From the NCBI GenBank assembly GCA_013400975.1, contig WBMZ01010269.1, positions 148,646 through 212,645 on the forward strand: 64,000 nt of DNA, in the 5' to 3' direction. Position numbers and translations under genes: made by a program. The notes below the pieces were generated by a model. The model saw only the letters and a program-made list of their open reading frames with translations, made no database searches and was not told the origin of the DNA. Shown here piece after piece: positions 62,545 to 64,000 of the stretch. Each line of letters opens with the position of its first letter. Position 1 is the stretch's first letter. The DNA comes from Atrichornis clamosus. Its lineage: Eukaryota; Chordata; Aves; Passeriformes; Menuridae.

Positions 62545-64000
62545 CCTTGCTGAACAGGACTTTTGTGGGAGTTCCAGAAAAAGAACCCAATTCCCCTGAG
62601 AACCACAGTCATGTTTTAAGGTTTAAATATTTATACACTATATAAAAATATCATTTACATACATATTTGTAATAAGTTCTCCTCTTCCCTATATCTATGC
62701 AGTGGATAATACTGGATTTCCAAGGAACAACATGTGTGTTGTCATGTAACTGTGCACGTATGCACAGAAGGACCTCTTTTGATCTCACAGTCAAGACATG
62801 ACAGTAAATAGTACTAAGTGCACTGGAGTTGACATTGGAAATATCCTTTGAATACTCTTTTTTTTTTCCTAATGAATATCCTGCTGTTTATTTTTATTCA
62901 GTAAAAAACAACCTGAAAAGAGCACATCGTCCTGGGAAAAAATTGCTGGATCCAAGTTGAGCAATATTGGAAGGAAGAATGTAACACCTTTCAATTTGTA
63001 GCATAAACCTGAACCACTTGAACTACCAAGAAGTTGATAGCAGTAGTGTGTTAATACTGACAGTGTGGACCAGTGCTGGACAGCATAACTTGGGTATTTC
63101 ATTAAGTGACAGAAGAATAAGAGGAAAAAGTAATAGTAGTTTCTATTCTTGCCTCTTGAAATGTCTTTCTAGCTCATTCTGTTTTGCTTTGTTTTAGCAG
63201 TTTTGTTTTCAAAGTGGGATTAATTTTTATCAAAAGAAATTTTATTAATAATAATTTAACTACCCAAGATGTAAGATGATTGGGATAATTCAGGTTCAGA
63301 AATTTGTGTGTGATTCCCCACTGGTACCATCTTATAAGTAGGAATGCAGGATAAAAAAAAAAGAAAAGAAAAAGGAGATTAAGAGAAACAGCACATAAAT
63401 TATCACAGACAAAAGGGAATGGGAGAAAACTTATTACCCAAGTTTAGCTGTATTTGCCAGAAAAGAATGAGTTTAAGTATAATGGTTTTTGCAACATGTG
63501 GGGCTATCTGAAAATGTTCTGTTTTAATTAATTGGGGAAAAAGAAAAAAGTCTGGATCTGGAGGAAGCAAAACCATCTGTTTTTAATGAATAAATGAAAT
63601 TTCTATTGAAAAAACTCTTAGAGAATTAGATTTGGAGTTATTGTCACATAGGTGTTGTGATTCAGCTACCTTGGTCTTTTCTGGCCAACATGATGGGCTG
63701 CAGCATGAGGGATGGGCCCTGTTTCAAGTATACAACTCTGCTTTGGGAGGCCTAATCTAGCCAGTAAAGATGAAAACAAATGAAATGGCAAAATAATACA
63801 TAAGATGACATTTCCTAATATTCAGGTTCATTATGGTTTTGGGCCCAAAATCAAACTCAACATTTTGAGTAACATTTTTTTGTCTCTTTCCTCCTATAAC
63901 ATAACACTTGTATCTAAAAGGCCTTAGAAATGAGCATAGACTTGAGGCACTCTCTGGATACGTTCTCAGTAAGGGCGGTATCAGTGCTTCCAAATTTCTA

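Larger units (their letters stand above)
41636..64000. other. Region downstream of SMOC2, no gene recognised
   Basis: About 22 kb follows the likely end of SMOC2. In mammals the next neighbour is THBS2, but no thrombospondin exon is recognisable here. Open frames are short (117 residues or fewer, apart from one 163-residue frame that crosses the LTR-like block) and none shows a family signature. Identified contents are a purine-rich tract, an LTR-like block, one CR1 copy, a 17-base tandem repeat and small inverted repeats. I see nothing to annotate in 41.7-45.6, 46.3-50.5, 51.2-56.0 and 57.0-62.4 kb beyond AT-rich sequence and a GC-richer patch at 46.9-47.3 kb. Confidence 0.7.

Noticed and set aside
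41636..64000. THBS2 exons, expected as the next gene by mammalian synteny
   Set aside because: I saw no thrombospondin repeat, EGF-like or calcium-binding repeat signature in any frame.

Overview
This is a vertebrate nuclear window, almost certainly from a bird. It is AT-rich, has no long open reading frames outside repeats, and its coding content is a few short exons with GT-AG junctions. The dominant repeats are CR1 LINEs in both orientations, ending in the avian ATTCTATG/ATTCTGTG octamer. I could not identify the species.

The one gene I can support is the 3' part of SMOC2 (secreted SPARC-related modular calcium-binding protein 2), on the + strand. Five exons are visible: 6036-6118 (end of the second thyroglobulin type-1 domain plus linker), 34147-34249 (start of the extracellular calcium-binding, EC, domain), 35122-35396 (most of the EC domain, with both EF-hand loops), 37245-37285 (basic Ser/Thr tail) and 40026-40049 (last seven codons plus stop). 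Joined, they read in one frame for 174 complete codons plus a stop, and every junction phase agrees. The 5' exons (signal peptide, Kazal/follistatin-like domain, first thyroglobulin domain, SMOC-specific region) lie upstream of the window. The best candidate for a full-length 3' UTR end is near 41.6 kb.

Layout: 1-6035 is intron holding a CR1 3' stub and a roughly 2 kb antisense CR1. 6119-34146 is a 28 kb intron with a 1.7 kb sense CR1 (dead reverse transcriptase), CR1 stubs, an ancient repeat fragment near 16.8 kb and an unusual palindromic tRNA-like element at 24028-24256. 34250-40025 holds three short introns. 41.6-64 kb is probably intergenic, with a purine-rich tract (45.7-46.0 kb), a solo-LTR-like GC-rich block (50.6-51.1 kb), a 3'-truncated CR1 (56.1-57.0 kb) and small tandem and inverted repeats. 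I recognise no other gene, RNA gene or CRISPR array.

I found no new multi-gene system. The items most worth a second look are the palindromic tRNA-like element, the tandem NAGNAG acceptor and frame-neutral cryptic donor that could vary the SMOC2 C-terminal tail, and the LTR-like block downstream of the gene.
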